Below are positions 1 through 13,043 of a DNA stretch of 64,000 bases, piece after piece. The translations under genes and the position numbers were made by a program. Source of the DNA: Cercozoa sp. M6MM (Eukaryota; Endomyxa: Ascetosporea); NCBI GenBank assembly GCA_040357565.1, contig JBDODJ010000034.1; one strand, 5' to 3'. The notes below the pieces were generated by a model. That model was not told the origin of the DNA and did not search any database. It worked only from the letters and a program-made list of their open reading frames with translations. Position 1 is the stretch's first letter; each line of letters starts with the position of its first letter.

Positions 1-29
1 TATCTTTTTCTCTTCCTATGCGTACTCAG

Positions 30-3000
30 GATGGAAGCACGTGTGACCACCAAGATTGTCGAATTCCTCAAGCTTAAAGTCAACGACCCGTGCGTTCTGC
101 TGTGTGTCCTGTGTGTGTATGACTTGTCGTTACCATACAGGAAAGAGACACAGTCGGTCTTGATTCTGGCGGCCTTGTTGCCGCTTCTGGGACTGCGTGA
201 TTTCGGTACCTCTGTCTATGTGCTCACGCAAACGTGTCCACCGGAATAACACTCACGTGCGCAGGTGCGCAAGTGACGGCACTGAACCTGCGACGCCGTG
301 CAGCCGATGCATGTGCCCGAGTGGTCGCCAAGTACACCGAGGCGGCCGACAATGATGAGTACCACGTGTCACACTGTCTCTAATGTGACTGACTGACTGA
401 GTGTGCGAACCGCTGTTCGTGTGTAGTGGCAGCTCCGAGTGCGCTTGCATCGCCTCCATATTTGATCGGTACTTTTTTTGTGTATTGGCGAGAAACGTAC
501 CAAGGAGCAGTAGGTATGTGTGTATGGATGTAGTTGCGTGGCTCTGTGCGAGCAAACTTCCTCTCATTTTCGCGGAAAGTTCGGCGCTGGTTCCTTGCGT
601 TTCCTGCTGCAGCAGTCACAGGCGTACCTTCTCCCTGGATGTCTGCTCCCTTCTGAAGTTGCTGTCCACTCAGACTGGCCTACGAGGTGGTCACGCCACT
701 CCTGCGTCGTTTCTGTCAACTTGTCGATTTGGACACGTTGGGTGTGTGTCTTTGTATCTGTCGCTTTTCTCGGTATCACACCGCTCGGTATCCCTTGCTC
801 GCAGTGAGCCAGACCGACGCCAAGGTGGAAGACGGCACTCTTGAGCAGCTGGCGGAGGTCTCGCGCGAGATCTCTCGCTTTGAAGCCTACCTGCGGCACG
901 GCAGAGACCAGTGCGCTTGCCTCTTGATTCTCCCTGACACCAGCCCTTTACTCCCGCACACACACACACACTTACACACACACTCATACACTTACACACA
1001 CACACATACACACACACACAGGGCCATGAAAGAAGAGGAAGCGACGAAACTGGCGGCGCTTGCGCACATCCAGGGTAGAGCCTGTTTGTTCTTTCGTTCC
1101 CCCTGGTGTTATATACTTCGACACAGAAGGCAAGGAGGCCGACGCGAGTGCTCTGTTTCTGCTGTGGCAGCAGCTTCTATCGGAATGTCCAAACGACGGT
1201 TTCTTCGACGGTGTGAGTCGATCGCTGCGTGCGCCGGTTCTAGGAGCTGAGGCTACGGTGTTGCGCAGTCGGCTGCACCGTCAGTTGACACTGAGCGATC
1301 AGAGCGCACGTGACCACAAAACTGATGAGTGCGAACGCGAGTTGCACGACTTGCTGCACCGTCTGCAGTCAACACAAGTCACGTTGGAGAAACGCTTCCT
1401 CGAGTCGCGTGTTGCCATGGTACCGCTGACCTGTCCTCTCATCTTAGTCAGTTTTCACTTGCTCACTATGCACTGTCATACAGGCGATCACTATGGACGA
1501 GCGCGCTCGTGGCAGACTCACGAGGTAGCTAGTCTACTCTGGTCTTCCCGTTCTCTCCATATCCCCCTGTAGTACTGCCGTGGACGACGTGTTCTTCGTG
1601 GTCAAACAGAGTTGTCTGCGTGCCATCAGCACACGCGATGCGCCCACCGCCTGTGCTGCACTCAATCTGGTAGCCTTCTTACTGCCCCCTTCCTCCTTTA
1701 ATCGTACATTTTGTGTGAACTCTGTTCAGGCCATAGCAGCATTGGACACTGACCTGCTGTCGTGGATCTCCGCGCGGCTGCAGACGGCACTCGCGTCGTC
1801 GGACTCGAGTTACACGCAACTGTTCGTGTCACTTAATAATGCTGGTACCAGTGTATGTAGGTGCACCGCAAAGAGTGCAGTTCGGAGGTGTTGCCGTGCT
1901 GGTGTGCAGGAGTGGCAGCTGACCATGTGGGCACTCTCAAGACGGCGCTCGAGCAGGAGGTGACGACTGTATTCGCCAGCGAGAAGGGTGACAAGGAGAC
2001 CAGTATGCTCACGCATGTGCTCGACGAGATGGCCCTGCTAGCACCTCGCTTTCACCAGGTACCTGCCTGCCTTACCTTAACCCACCTACCTTACCTACCT
2101 AACTTACCTACCTACCTTACCTACCTAACTTACCTACCTAACTTACCTACCTAACTTACCCATCGTACCTACCTACCTCCTTGGTAACCCTTCTTTACTT
2201 TGCTGCCACATTGCACACGAGCAGGAACGTTCGCTGTCGTTGCGCACGTTCGTGAACAAAACCTTGCGTCCCAGAATCGCTGCTCTCAACGCTGACTTTG
2301 GGGTACTCTTGGGTCGCTCTCTTTGCCCCTTTTCTCCCTTTAGCCTCCCTCTTTTCAATATTTCCCTGCTGTCAGTGCGACCTGTCGCGTGTCGATGAGG
2401 CGCAGTTTGTGCGACTGTGCCAGGCTGGCGATGCCGACTTTTCGCAGGAGGGTGCCTTACCCTTACTCTCCTCCCCTTTACCCTTCTACCCCATGTTATA
2501 ACCATCAGTGGGGGCTTCCTGGCAAGAACAAGCGCACGCTGCTCTCGCCGGCGAGCTGGCCGTCTCTTTTGCCGCACGTGTCAGGCACGCCCTTCAGCCG
2601 GTACCTCTGGCTCTAACGAGTTTACGAGTTTGCACCCTTCAGAATATGTAAAGACACTTTTATTGTGCAGACCATGGTGTCACTGCGTCGGGCACTGACG
2701 GCGTGCAACCTGGAAGACGCTGTGCTGCACGTGGCACGTGTCGTTACCGACGGCGTCGAGTCGCGTCTTTTTGGTGGCCACTGGCGTTTCTCCCAGTGGG
2801 GTGCTATGGTACAACCGTCTGTTCCCGCATGTCTATCGTACGTGTCTGTGTTTCTGGTGTCCAGTTGCTCGAACAACAGTTGCGCCTTTGTCGCTCCTTC
2901 TTCGCGTCCTTTGCTGCCACGGCGGCACGCGATGCCTTCGATCGCCTACTTCGCTGCGCCGCGGTGTTGCAGGTACCCCGGGCTTGACGTGTCTTCAAAC

Positions 3001-3201
3001 TTTCTTTGGCGGGTCTGGGGGTGGGTTGGGTTACTCCTCAGCACGCAGTGCGAGCGACCTGAGGACGCGCGCGAGTTGCTACAGATGGAGCAGCGGCTGC
3101 ACAAGGGTCAGCGCCGACTGCTGAGCAGCGAGGCTGCCACGCTGCTCGCCATGCGCGTTGACGTGCAGCGCGACGACATCCTTCGTGTTTTGAGCGATTA
3201 A
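30..3201 (+). CDS. COG4: COG4, conserved oligomeric Golgi complex subunit 4 (5' end outside window)
   Basis: Subunit of the COG tether that captures retrograde vesicles at the Golgi. The window opens inside an intron; an acceptor at 29 leads into the first visible exon. The family is recognised from the segment VDDVFFVVKQSCLRAIS near 1580-1625, preceded by GRLTS, which matches the COG4 core (LTSSMVDDVFYIVKK in animals). It is also recognised from the last exon, where LLAMRVDVQRDDILRVL corresponds to the COG4 C-terminus. Between them are helical, charged exons typical of the family. At least ten exons are separated by short introns, one bearing a CA repeat whose last CAG-like unit forms the acceptor at 1020-1021, another a minisatellite (2086-2180). 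The stop is TAA at 3199-3201. Family assignment is strong; internal borders are approximate and the N-terminus is missing. Confidence 0.85.
956..1020 (+). repeat. (CA)n microsatellite in a COG4 intron
   Basis: Interrupted CA repeat with TTA and TCATA interruptions. The repeat runs directly into the CACAG that serves as 3' splice site for the exon beginning GGCCATGAAAG. Confidence 0.9.
2086..2180 (+). repeat. ACCTACCTTA/ACCTAACTT minisatellite in a COG4 intron
   Basis: Tandem 10-19 nt units built from ACCTACC, TTACCTACC and TAACTTACC. It lies between the exon ending near 2058 (donor GTACCTG) and the exon starting near 2222. It is pyrimidine-rich in the sense strand and holds many CTAAC-like strings resembling branch sites. 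Confidence 0.85.
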
Positions 3202-3238
3202 CTTCTATGGGCAATCCGTTGTTTGACTCTGTTACATA

Positions 3239-3529
3239 TCAATAATTGTCCGGTAACTGCAGTACACAGCACTCAACGCGGTAGTTTTTCTTTTTTTTTA
3301 ACGTTTTGGTGACCAAGCCAGTCCAAACGGACCGAAGCTCCTGGGCCAAGGCGTGAACTGTCGGTTCTATCAACGCGTGTTTCACCAGTGCCTGTGGCAC
3401 TAAGAACTGAATATCACGCCAACGACGCACAAAGAGTGCTGTATTTCGCGTTTTTACTTGCCTCACTTGATCCGCGTCGCTTGTCACTGCTTGCAAGTTG
3501 ACACTATCGTCATCGCCTCCAATGCTCAA
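3239..3529 (-). CDS. Possible small gene or exon, unrecognised
   Basis: An uninterrupted reading frame of about 96 codons on the minus strand fills most of the gap between COG4 and the TMEM135-like gene. It has no ATG at its 5' end (the frame opens with TTG), so it would be a terminal exon whose start lies upstream, or it is fortuitous. Composition is protein-like, with Trp and Arg/Lys-rich helices and a KKKK stretch near the end. It ends TGA just 37 bp past the COG4 stop. I recognise no family. Confidence 0.3.
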   Translation of the reverse strand: MSIGGDDDSVNLQAVTSDADQVRQVKTRNTALFVRRWRDIQFLVPQALVKHALIEPTVHALAQELRSVWTGLVTKTLKKKKNYRVECCVLQLPDNY

Positions 3530-3626
3530 GCAGTCGCCAGTGCTGGCGCCGTTGCCGGCAAGTGTGGTTTGTCTGCCTTACGTGCTTATGTCTGCCACAA
3601 GTGCATATGTGTCGTAGCTGTCGAAC

Positions 3627-5782
3627 ATGGACATTGAGGAGCTTGCCTACGATAGCGCGGGTTCACTGTTGCGACACGCTGCGACAGAGGGTTCTTTGCC
3701 GGAATCGGTCCGTGCAGGTATTGTAAAAAACCCCCGATCCTCAAAGAGTGCTACCCCGTGTGTGGCCCAGTGCTCCGCTTGCAAAAGCGTCGCATCGCGT
3801 ACCGAGCGCTCTTTTTGTTTTTAAAGAATGGTGCGGCTGCCTATTCGTTCAAGGCTGCTCTGAGCATTCTGGTACCCTTCAACCGTCATGTTCTTGTTGC
3901 TTTTGATGTTCACTTGATACCCCTTATTGTTCAGGGCACACTGTTGGCACGGCCGAAGCGGCTGTTGCGACGACCGCGTGCCGTGCTGCGGGCAGCTTTC
4001 GGCGTCGACTCGCTGCGATTTGGCGCTTCTGTAGCCTCCCTTGTGTCTTTTAACCCCTCCCGTTTACGCCTTGGTGATGCATAGGTGGGTGGTGCCACGG
4101 GTGTCTACAACCTACTGCTGCGCTTCCTGCGTCGGTTCCGTCAGAAGGACGACTATTTCAACACTGCAGTCGCCGGTTTTGTGTCAGGTCTGATGCTGCG
4201 CTTTGATACCCCTGTACGTTTCGTCCCCTGCCATCTTTTCTCACCGTCATTCCAGACTTTGGTCTGTAGGGAAGGAGACGCACAGTCGCGACGTACTTTT
4301 TCTGTCGTGCTATTGACTTTCTGTGCAGTGCGTTGGCCAAGCGAGAGGTACTATTGTCCTTGTCACCTGCTTGCTGCCGTTGTTATTCCCACGACACTTC
4401 TGTGTTATGCAGATGCACTTGCTGCCGGAAGCGATGCGTCCGCATGTTGTCACTGCTCTTTTCCAGATTGGTACACACCCTCCCTCTGCTGCCTTATCCC
4501 TGTCACACCTGTGTCTGTAGCCAGTGCAGTCATCATGTACGCGTGGCACGTGTACCCGGATGCGCTGCCCAAGTCTTACCACAGGTAGTCCACATGCCTT
4601 GGGGTATTTATTCATTCTGACTCCTTGGGCAGGTGGATCAGTCACAAGGGACACATCGATCACCGAACTCGTCAGGCGATCGAAGACATCTGTCAACGTG
4701 GCGGTCCCACCAAGTACTTTGTCTCCTTTCTTCCTTCGTCCTTCTCCACCTCCTTACTTCCTTGTCTTCAGGCACGTGGATCTTACAAGCTGGTGCCAGG
4801 AGTGGAACATGCCGCGTGACTTCTCCAAGGTCGAGTATCCGCGTCGACTGCCATGTCAGGTAGAAACACAATATACCTAGGTGGCCACGGGAGGGGGCAA
4901 CCGCTGAATATACCTAGGTGATGCACCCGTGGTCGCCGCACAGCTGCACCAAAGGCGCCGCCATGCAGTGGTTCTACGGCATCGGTCGGGCACTGCCCGT
5001 CTACTGTACCCTCTTACCCCTTACTCTGACCCCTTGACCCCTTGGAGCTGTGCTTTTTCTGGCAGTGCCGGTGCACTTGCTTCCGCTGCTTTTGTTCCGC
5101 TTCGGCAAGCTGCGCAGTGTATTACTGTCTTATGCTTGTGTTCATGTATTGTCATCTGTACTGTCCATGCGTACTGTACGTTTGACGTAGGCGCCGATTG
5201 AAACGCTGCGCCGTGTCACGTTTGCTCTTGTGCGCAGTTCCGTCTTTCTTACCTCGTTCCAAGGTACCCATTTGTCCCTTCCCTTCCGTTATTCCCTTAC
5301 CTAACCTGTAATAATTTCTCCTAGGATTCTTCTGGTTCGCGTGGTGTCACTCGCGTAATCTGCTTGGTTTCGACCACCGCTACACGGTAACATTATGGCC
5401 TCTTTCTTTTTCTTCCGCTGACTTGAGTTGCATGGCCTCATGTCTGCTGTATTTGTGCAGACGGCATTCGCCGGTCTCTGGGCCGGTCTGTCGATCCTCA
5501 TCGAGAAGCAGTCGCGTCGACGCGAGCTGCTGCTGTTCTGCATGCCTCGCGTGCTGGAGGCGGCGTTTTCCATCGCACGCAAGAAGGGAATGCCGCGCGT
5601 GCCAGGCGGCGACGTTCTCCTGTTTGGTCTCGCAATGGCCATCACAAGTACTGCCTCTCTGTGTCACTTTGTACCCTGCTCATGTGAACATATGTGCTGC
5701 AGTGCCGATCTTTGAACACGACAAAAATGCCGACGTCATGGGCGACCGCTACCGCAAGATCTTGAGCATGCTTGTTCGGTAA
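3627..5782 (+). CDS. TMEM135: TMEM135-like peroxisomal membrane protein (Tim17/PMP52 relative)
   Basis: Polytopic protein of the TMEM135 family, which in animals is linked to peroxisomes, lipid handling and mitochondrial dynamics. Exon 1 is 3627-3717; an intron at 3718-3770 leads to the next exon. Family blocks appear in order: DSLRFGAS/VGGATGVYNLL near 4005-4115, followed by a glycine-rich repeat unit AVAGFVSGLML (4168-4200); AWHVYPDALPKSYHRWI (about 4540-4640); a cysteine segment LPCQ/VMHPWSPHSC (4850-4950); RALPVPVHLLPLLLFRFG; and a second repeat unit TAFAGLWAGLSILIEKQSRR (about 5460-5520). These are the C-terminal blocks of TMEM135. About eleven exons are separated by introns of 50-75 nt, many with GTAC donors. 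The stop is TAA at 5780-5782. The 19-21 nt exon near 4328-4348 is the least certain. Confidence 0.8.
4860..4917 (+). other. Intron with duplicated 3' splice site
   Basis: The string AATATACCTAGGTG occurs at 4870-4883 and again at 4907-4920, each ending in a usable TAG acceptor. The second gives a 58 nt intron and joins LPCQ to VMHPWSP, as in the family; the first would leave a 21 nt intron. Confidence 0.6.
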
Positions 5783-5824
5783 ACGGAAAGCGATTGAATT
5801 TCTTCTCAACACAGTTAAATAGTT

Positions 5825-5872
5825 GCCTTAGTTGGGTCTTACATTATAAGAAATCAACTGCGTAGTTCCCCT
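5825..5872 (-). repeat. Dispersed repeat, 3' fragment
   Basis: Read on the minus strand it gives AGGGGAACTACGCAGTT, then GATTTCTTATAATGTAAGAC and CCAACTAAGG. This matches the terminal part of the family (GGGGAACTAC, GTAGTTGGTTTCTT, ACTGAACTAA) seen at 6181-6224 and 19957-20005. Confidence 0.6.
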
Positions 5873-6095
5873 TATTTTGATCTGTATTGATTGTGATGGG
5901 ACGATGGTAACGTTCCAGGTACCCACGCGGGATCCGGCCTTAATCGAATGGCCCGTGCTTTTTGCACATGGTCCTCCTACCGTGTCCAGTGCACTAAGTT
6001 TTCGTACCGTGTCTAGTGCACTAGGTCCTCGTAGCATCTCAGTATGCCAGCCAGCCACCTGTCCCAACCTTGAACAAGATGTCCCGTTCTGGGAA

Positions 6096-6224
6096 ACTTC
6101 AAAAGGGGAGTTGCATGGCCCACCCTCAGCGGGTGGTGGACTACGGCCATGCACTTGTGACCCGCCCCAAGACTGGTGCAAATAGCTGGTTTCTTAGTAA
6201 ACTGAACTAACTAACTACGTAGTT
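6096..6224 (+). repeat. Dispersed repeat, full copy (inverted partner follows)
   Basis: Starts ACTTCAAAAGGGG, then GGCCCACCCTCAGCGGGTGG, TGGTGGACTACGGCCATGCA, CTTGTGACCCGCC and the tail TTGGTTTCTT-like plus AAACTGAACTAACTAACTAC. The body aligns with 61728-61835 with few mismatches. It abuts an inverted copy at ACTACGTAGT. Confidence 0.75.
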
Positions 6225-6318
6225 CCCCTGCATCTGTCTGGGGGTGGGTTACAAGAGCAAGGTCGTGTCGGTCGCCGCCCGCTTAGGGTAGCCACACAAG
6301 CCCCCCTTTGACGTTCCC
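6216..6318 (-). repeat. Dispersed repeat, inverted copy
   Basis: On the minus strand it reads GGGGAACGTCAAAGGGGGGC, CTACCCTAAGCGGGCGGCGA, CTTGTAACCCACCCC, AGACAGATGCAGGGGAACTA. It therefore shares the ordered blocks of the other copies but points the opposite way to the copy at 6096-6224, giving a head-on pair able to fold on itself. Confidence 0.7.
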
Positions 6319-6405
6319 CAAACGACGACGTCGGGGCGGGCGCCGAGCGGCGCGCTACTGTTAGTTAAATGAATCAACGCACCGCACGCACTGAGTCAGC
6401 TCGAA

Positions 6406-7955
6406 TCAACCCTCAATCTCGTATAGCCAGTGTACGGCAACACCGTTGCATTGCATGCAGTTGAGAGCGGCTAAAAATGTAGCACGCTCCTTCACTCCGC
6501 ACTTTAACTCGAGAGTAAGCCGGACTGGGAGGCAGTGCAGCGAGTCACAGCGGTGTATTTCAATAATGATGCGTGGTTTTCCAGTCGTCATAGTACGAGC
6601 TGACAACCGGGACCCCTGTGCAAAAAGACCATGTGAAAAACTCAAACAACTCAACCTGACTGATATGTACTTCACAGGAAAGATACAAGCAATGTCGATG
6701 CCGTCAAGGAGATGGCCCGCGATCGCCGTCCAGTAGAAGAGTGTAACAGGCACGACGAGTTTTCGCATGTGGTGCAGGCCTTGCTCCATTTCCTCGTGCA
6801 CACCGTCATCGTAGCACTGTTTGCCATTCAAAATTCGCAAGTCAATACGGTAGTTACTAAGAATTCGCAAGGCAACACGAAATACTTGTGTCGTACCTGC
6901 GGGAGTGCATCGTCATCGACCAGAGTGAATACATGCAGCGACCAGTGCTGCGCACTCAGAGCAGCACAAGCCAGGCACGCAGTCAAAGCCGCCAGCAACA
7001 CCTGTACGAAGGTTTGCTTTCAGTCGTCCGCCAGCAACCCAGGGAACAAACGCAAAATAAAGGTGCATTTACGTGCAGGTTGTTCTTTGCCCAGATGAGT
7101 TGGCGTGTGCCGAACCACAGTCGGAGCACAAACACACTGTGCAGCCCGAACACAAAGTGTAATCAGTATGCCCGACTGAAAGCAAAAAGCTTAACTGACA
7201 CAAACACGCAAACTTGCAAAGCGGCCAGCACAACAAAGCCGATCATGAGACTTTGGAGACGCCAGAACCTGCCAGTGTGCACAATATTAGACCTGAGGTT
7301 TTCTGTAATGGAAACAGGTCGTTGAAGGTACTCATGCTGCACGGGACCGCCGGTCATCGAGGGCAAACAGCAGTTAGTATAGTCCTGTGCATTGACGTCG
7401 CTGCACTGTTCGGTGACTCCACTGCATATAGACACGTTGAAAGACAGTGAGAGACAACAAAAGAGAGGGCACAAATCGTTTAATCCGGTCGAGATCCACG
7501 GACATGTGTGGTCGCCAGTGTCGATACTGCATGCACATCGTATGCACAAATACAGAAAAGGAACCTGTATCAATTGTGTACCAACACAGCGGTTGTTGTG
7601 ATGCAGGTGATGGACACAAAGTGTCCTCTTTCGCCACTAGGCACAATAGAACATGTCGGGACAGGTGGAAAAAGGCAGGAAGAACAAGCAACTTGTACCT
7701 TTGGCGAAGTGTGCCGTGGCTGCCAGTGCCGATGCAGCGATTAAGCCGGCACAGGTCAATTGAAGCACCTCGCGTGCACCGCACAGCCAAAGCAAGAAGT
7801 GTCTCTGTGTACAGTCAACATATTTGACTCTGACTCTTTCCCAGCCTACCTTTCCTGGCAGTGAAGACTCACCTTGGCACCAGGCAGTTTGCGAAGTTTC
7901 CCGTCATCACATTCCGACTCGCCGCGTCTCTTTAGTTTGTTCAACAAGTCACACA

Positions 7956-7987
<32 letters not shown>

Positions 7988-8328
7988 GTACACACAGTAT
8001 GTGTTTGATACAGAGAGACAAGTACCTTGTTGCCAAAGCAGATGAGAGCAACGAGCAGCGACACAAAGGCTATGCCGGCACACATGGCCACCCAGACGTA
8101 CCTAGGCAAGCACATCAATAGGAGTAGGGGTAGTAGCACAGGACAACAAGACCAGACAAGTGGTACCACTCGAGGCCCTTGTATTTGAGAGACGCATCCA
8201 AAAGCGGCCGCTGCAGTGCGAGCGTTGCTACTGGTGCACCTTGTGGCTTGCGATGGAAGCCGCTGCCAAAGTCGCCATTAACCTGTGTACGTATACACAT
8301 TTAGTGTACACACACACACGCACACACA

Positions 8329-8366
<38 letters not shown>

Positions 8367-9588
8367 AGAAGCACAGTACCGAGAAGTAGACACCTGCCGA
8401 GACATCATCGGCATCACCAAAGAGCGTTTGCTGCTCGGTCTCTGTCAGCACAATGGCGCAACGCCAGTTGTTCTTGTGCACAAAGCCGACCGAGTAGACC
8501 GTGTGGCCTATGCAACAACACACACACACACACCCTTATCTTCCCAACTGAGGCTAGCGACCCTGTGTGTGTGGAACCATTCTCTGTAACGAAAGCGCAA
8601 GAAGCACGCGGCATCAATGTCGATGTCGTCAATGTCTATTGTTAATTGTTTAGACATACACGCAAAGACAGAGACAACGTTCAGAGACAGCACCTCAATA
8701 CGCAGGGCCTCGTTGACACGCGCGATCTCGTCGTTAAAATTCTCGTTTTTCAAAGTGAGCAGTCTCATCGCCGGCGACACTTCCTGCACTGCGAACCGCG
8801 CTGCCTCAAACAGAGGCACGTCACGGACTACGCCTACGTCCTGCCACGGGTCGGATTCAGACACACGCCACTGCCATGTGCCTGCGACCTGCGTTGCGCC
8901 GACGATCCAGTCGCTCGACAGAGTGCAGTACTTGTTCTGTACGGCACAGAGGCCAAATCTAGAGGCTATATCAAGCAAAGATACCAACACAAATGTGTGC
9001 ATACATGGTAGTCCTCATCGTCGACGCTGATTGAAGGCGCGACGAATGTTCCGTTGCTGCCACCTTCGTATTCCACTTCGAAGCGGCACTGCACCTGTTC
9101 CGACGAAGGTGGTGAGTTGCCACCAAAGGTGACACCGATGGGAACCAGATGGTTCTGTCGCACTGTGACCCACGAGTCGTTGTAGAAGTCAGTCTGTGTG
9201 TGTGTGTGTATAGTGCACTTCATCTCGTTCACCTCTTGCTCTTACCCCCCCCCCCCCCCCCGGCCCAGAACCAAGGTACGATCGTGAAAACGGTGTCATT
9301 GGCATCGCTTGCTCGACGCCAAGCCGCCACTTCCGGCGACGAAAAGTCCTGCCACGCATAGACCTCACACGCATCCACACCTAGTGGCAAAACCTTGTCT
9401 TACCAGAGAAGAGGAGGATAACGTTTCAATGTAGCGGTCAGAAGGCGCCACCTGTGCGAGTCAAAACACTTCGTAAAACACCCTCATCCGGCGAGAACTA
9501 AGGACAATGGAACGGCGAGACCGAAGGCGACCTGCCCGTACTGCGCCAGCACCGTGCGCGACAACAGTAAGGCAAGGCACGCGCGCAT
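6406..9588 (-). CDS. Polytopic membrane protein with signal peptide and large ectodomain, unrecognised
   Basis: The ATG at 9588 opens a signal peptide (MRACLALLLSRTVLAQYGQ), spliced to VAPSDRYIETL. Next come about 350 residues predicted outside the membrane, with tryptophans, scattered cysteines and N-glycosylation sequons (NDS, NGT). A first membrane segment, WVAMCAGIAFVSLLVALICF, lies near 8040-8100, followed by a basic cytosolic stretch. Further hydrophobic segments follow: LLWLCGA...LIAASALAATAHF near 7700-7780, LMIGFVVLAALQ near 7230, LLAALTACLACAALSAQ near 6960-7010, and VPVTLFYWTAIAGHLLD near 6720-6770. The last exon is soluble and ends TGA at 6406. At least ten introns, some filled with TG repeats in the sense strand. 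The layout resembles receptor-like or transition-zone polytopic proteins, but I find no diagnostic motif and give no function. Confidence 0.65.
7953..7988 (+). repeat. (CA)n microsatellite
   Basis: Intronic in the minus-strand gene 6406-9588, so it is (TG)n in the sense strand. Confidence 0.9.
8305..8362 (+). repeat. (CA)n microsatellite
   Basis: Intronic in the minus-strand gene 6406-9588; (TG)n in sense, lying between the GTGTCTAC donor near 8393 and the acceptor near 8283. Confidence 0.9.
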
Positions 9589-10552
9589 GGCGAAACAATC
9601 GAGAAACTAACCCCTCAACCAGGTAAACCGTCCGTGCGCAAAAGGAGCCCCGTCCGGCGGAAATCAATCACTCACTCTTCTAGTGCTCTAGATATACTAG
9701 AACGCGTTTGTGCAGCATTAACCCACGCCGGCACTCGCTGATTGGTAAGAATATCGCGGCACTGTAGTACGTTTCATGAGAAGGAGTATTGGTCACGCTT
9801 ATTAGATATATTATAGTGTCTCCAGGTGTGCACAACGATAGGGCAGCACAATGGCACTCCAATTCGGCGTGCAACAGGAATGGCACTCCAAGTCGGTGAC
9901 CTAAGTTGGTGACTTGTTTTCGTATCAACCAGCTTTGCTGTTGTGCTACAGTAATTCCCCAGGAGCTACAAATTCTCCCGTAAGTTCGTGTAATTTCACC
10001 CCGTACGGCCCATCTGTCGATGAACGGTGACGCGGGAACACGGGCAGAAGGTGCAGTGTCTCGCTCGTCGCCGCAAATTCCGAATGGATTAGGGGCGCTG
10101 CGAAGTCGCAGATGACGTGCGCTACGTCGCTACACAACAGCTCTTTGGACCTAAGTACAGGGAAATTGCAACAGAGCCGGTGAATTCGGCATAAATTCGC
10201 GAAAGGTCAATTTACAGTTGGGGGACACAAAGTCCGACCTCTGGTGTCGACTCTAATTAGCTACGAAATTGCCTATGTGGAAGTCCGACTGACTTGACTC
10301 GGATTACTTTCACTTTCATGTGTCAGTGTGCTTGACTGTCTGATCCACCAGCTTGCTTCGCTCCGGAATCTACGTGCACGCAAAGAGACACAACCGCTGG
10401 TGCGAGAGTACGTGCGTCTGTCGCGACGGAACTGAGTCGTGCAAACGCGCAAATTGCTGCATGACAAAGAGACAGAGTAACCTAGGCAAACGCGGTCAGT
10501 TTATGCTTGGTTGAACTCCAGTTTTTGAAACTAGCACATTGTCCTGGGCAGC
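9589..10552. other. Divergent spacer between the membrane-protein gene and the kinase gene
   Basis: It must contain both promoters. I see no exon with family similarity and no clear TATA element. A short imperfect direct repeat, TGGCACTCCAA(T/G)TCGG, occurs at 9850-9865 and 9882-9897. Confidence 0.6.
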
Positions 10553-12984
<2,432 letters not shown>

Positions 12985-13043
12985 CGTTGCGGGCAGGTCA
13001 CCGCACGCGCAACTCACTGCGTTAGCGCCAGAAGCCCGAGCAT

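Larger units (their letters stand above)
5783..6405. other. Spacer between two converging genes, holding dispersed repeats
   Basis: No convincing exon is seen. It lies downstream of the TMEM135-like stop and of the minus-strand gene ending at 6406, so it must hold both 3' UTRs. Its main content is one fragment and two full copies of a dispersed repeat (listed separately). A short local duplication, TACCGTGTC(C/T)AGTGCACTA, occurs at 5979-5997 and 6005-6023. Confidence 0.7.
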
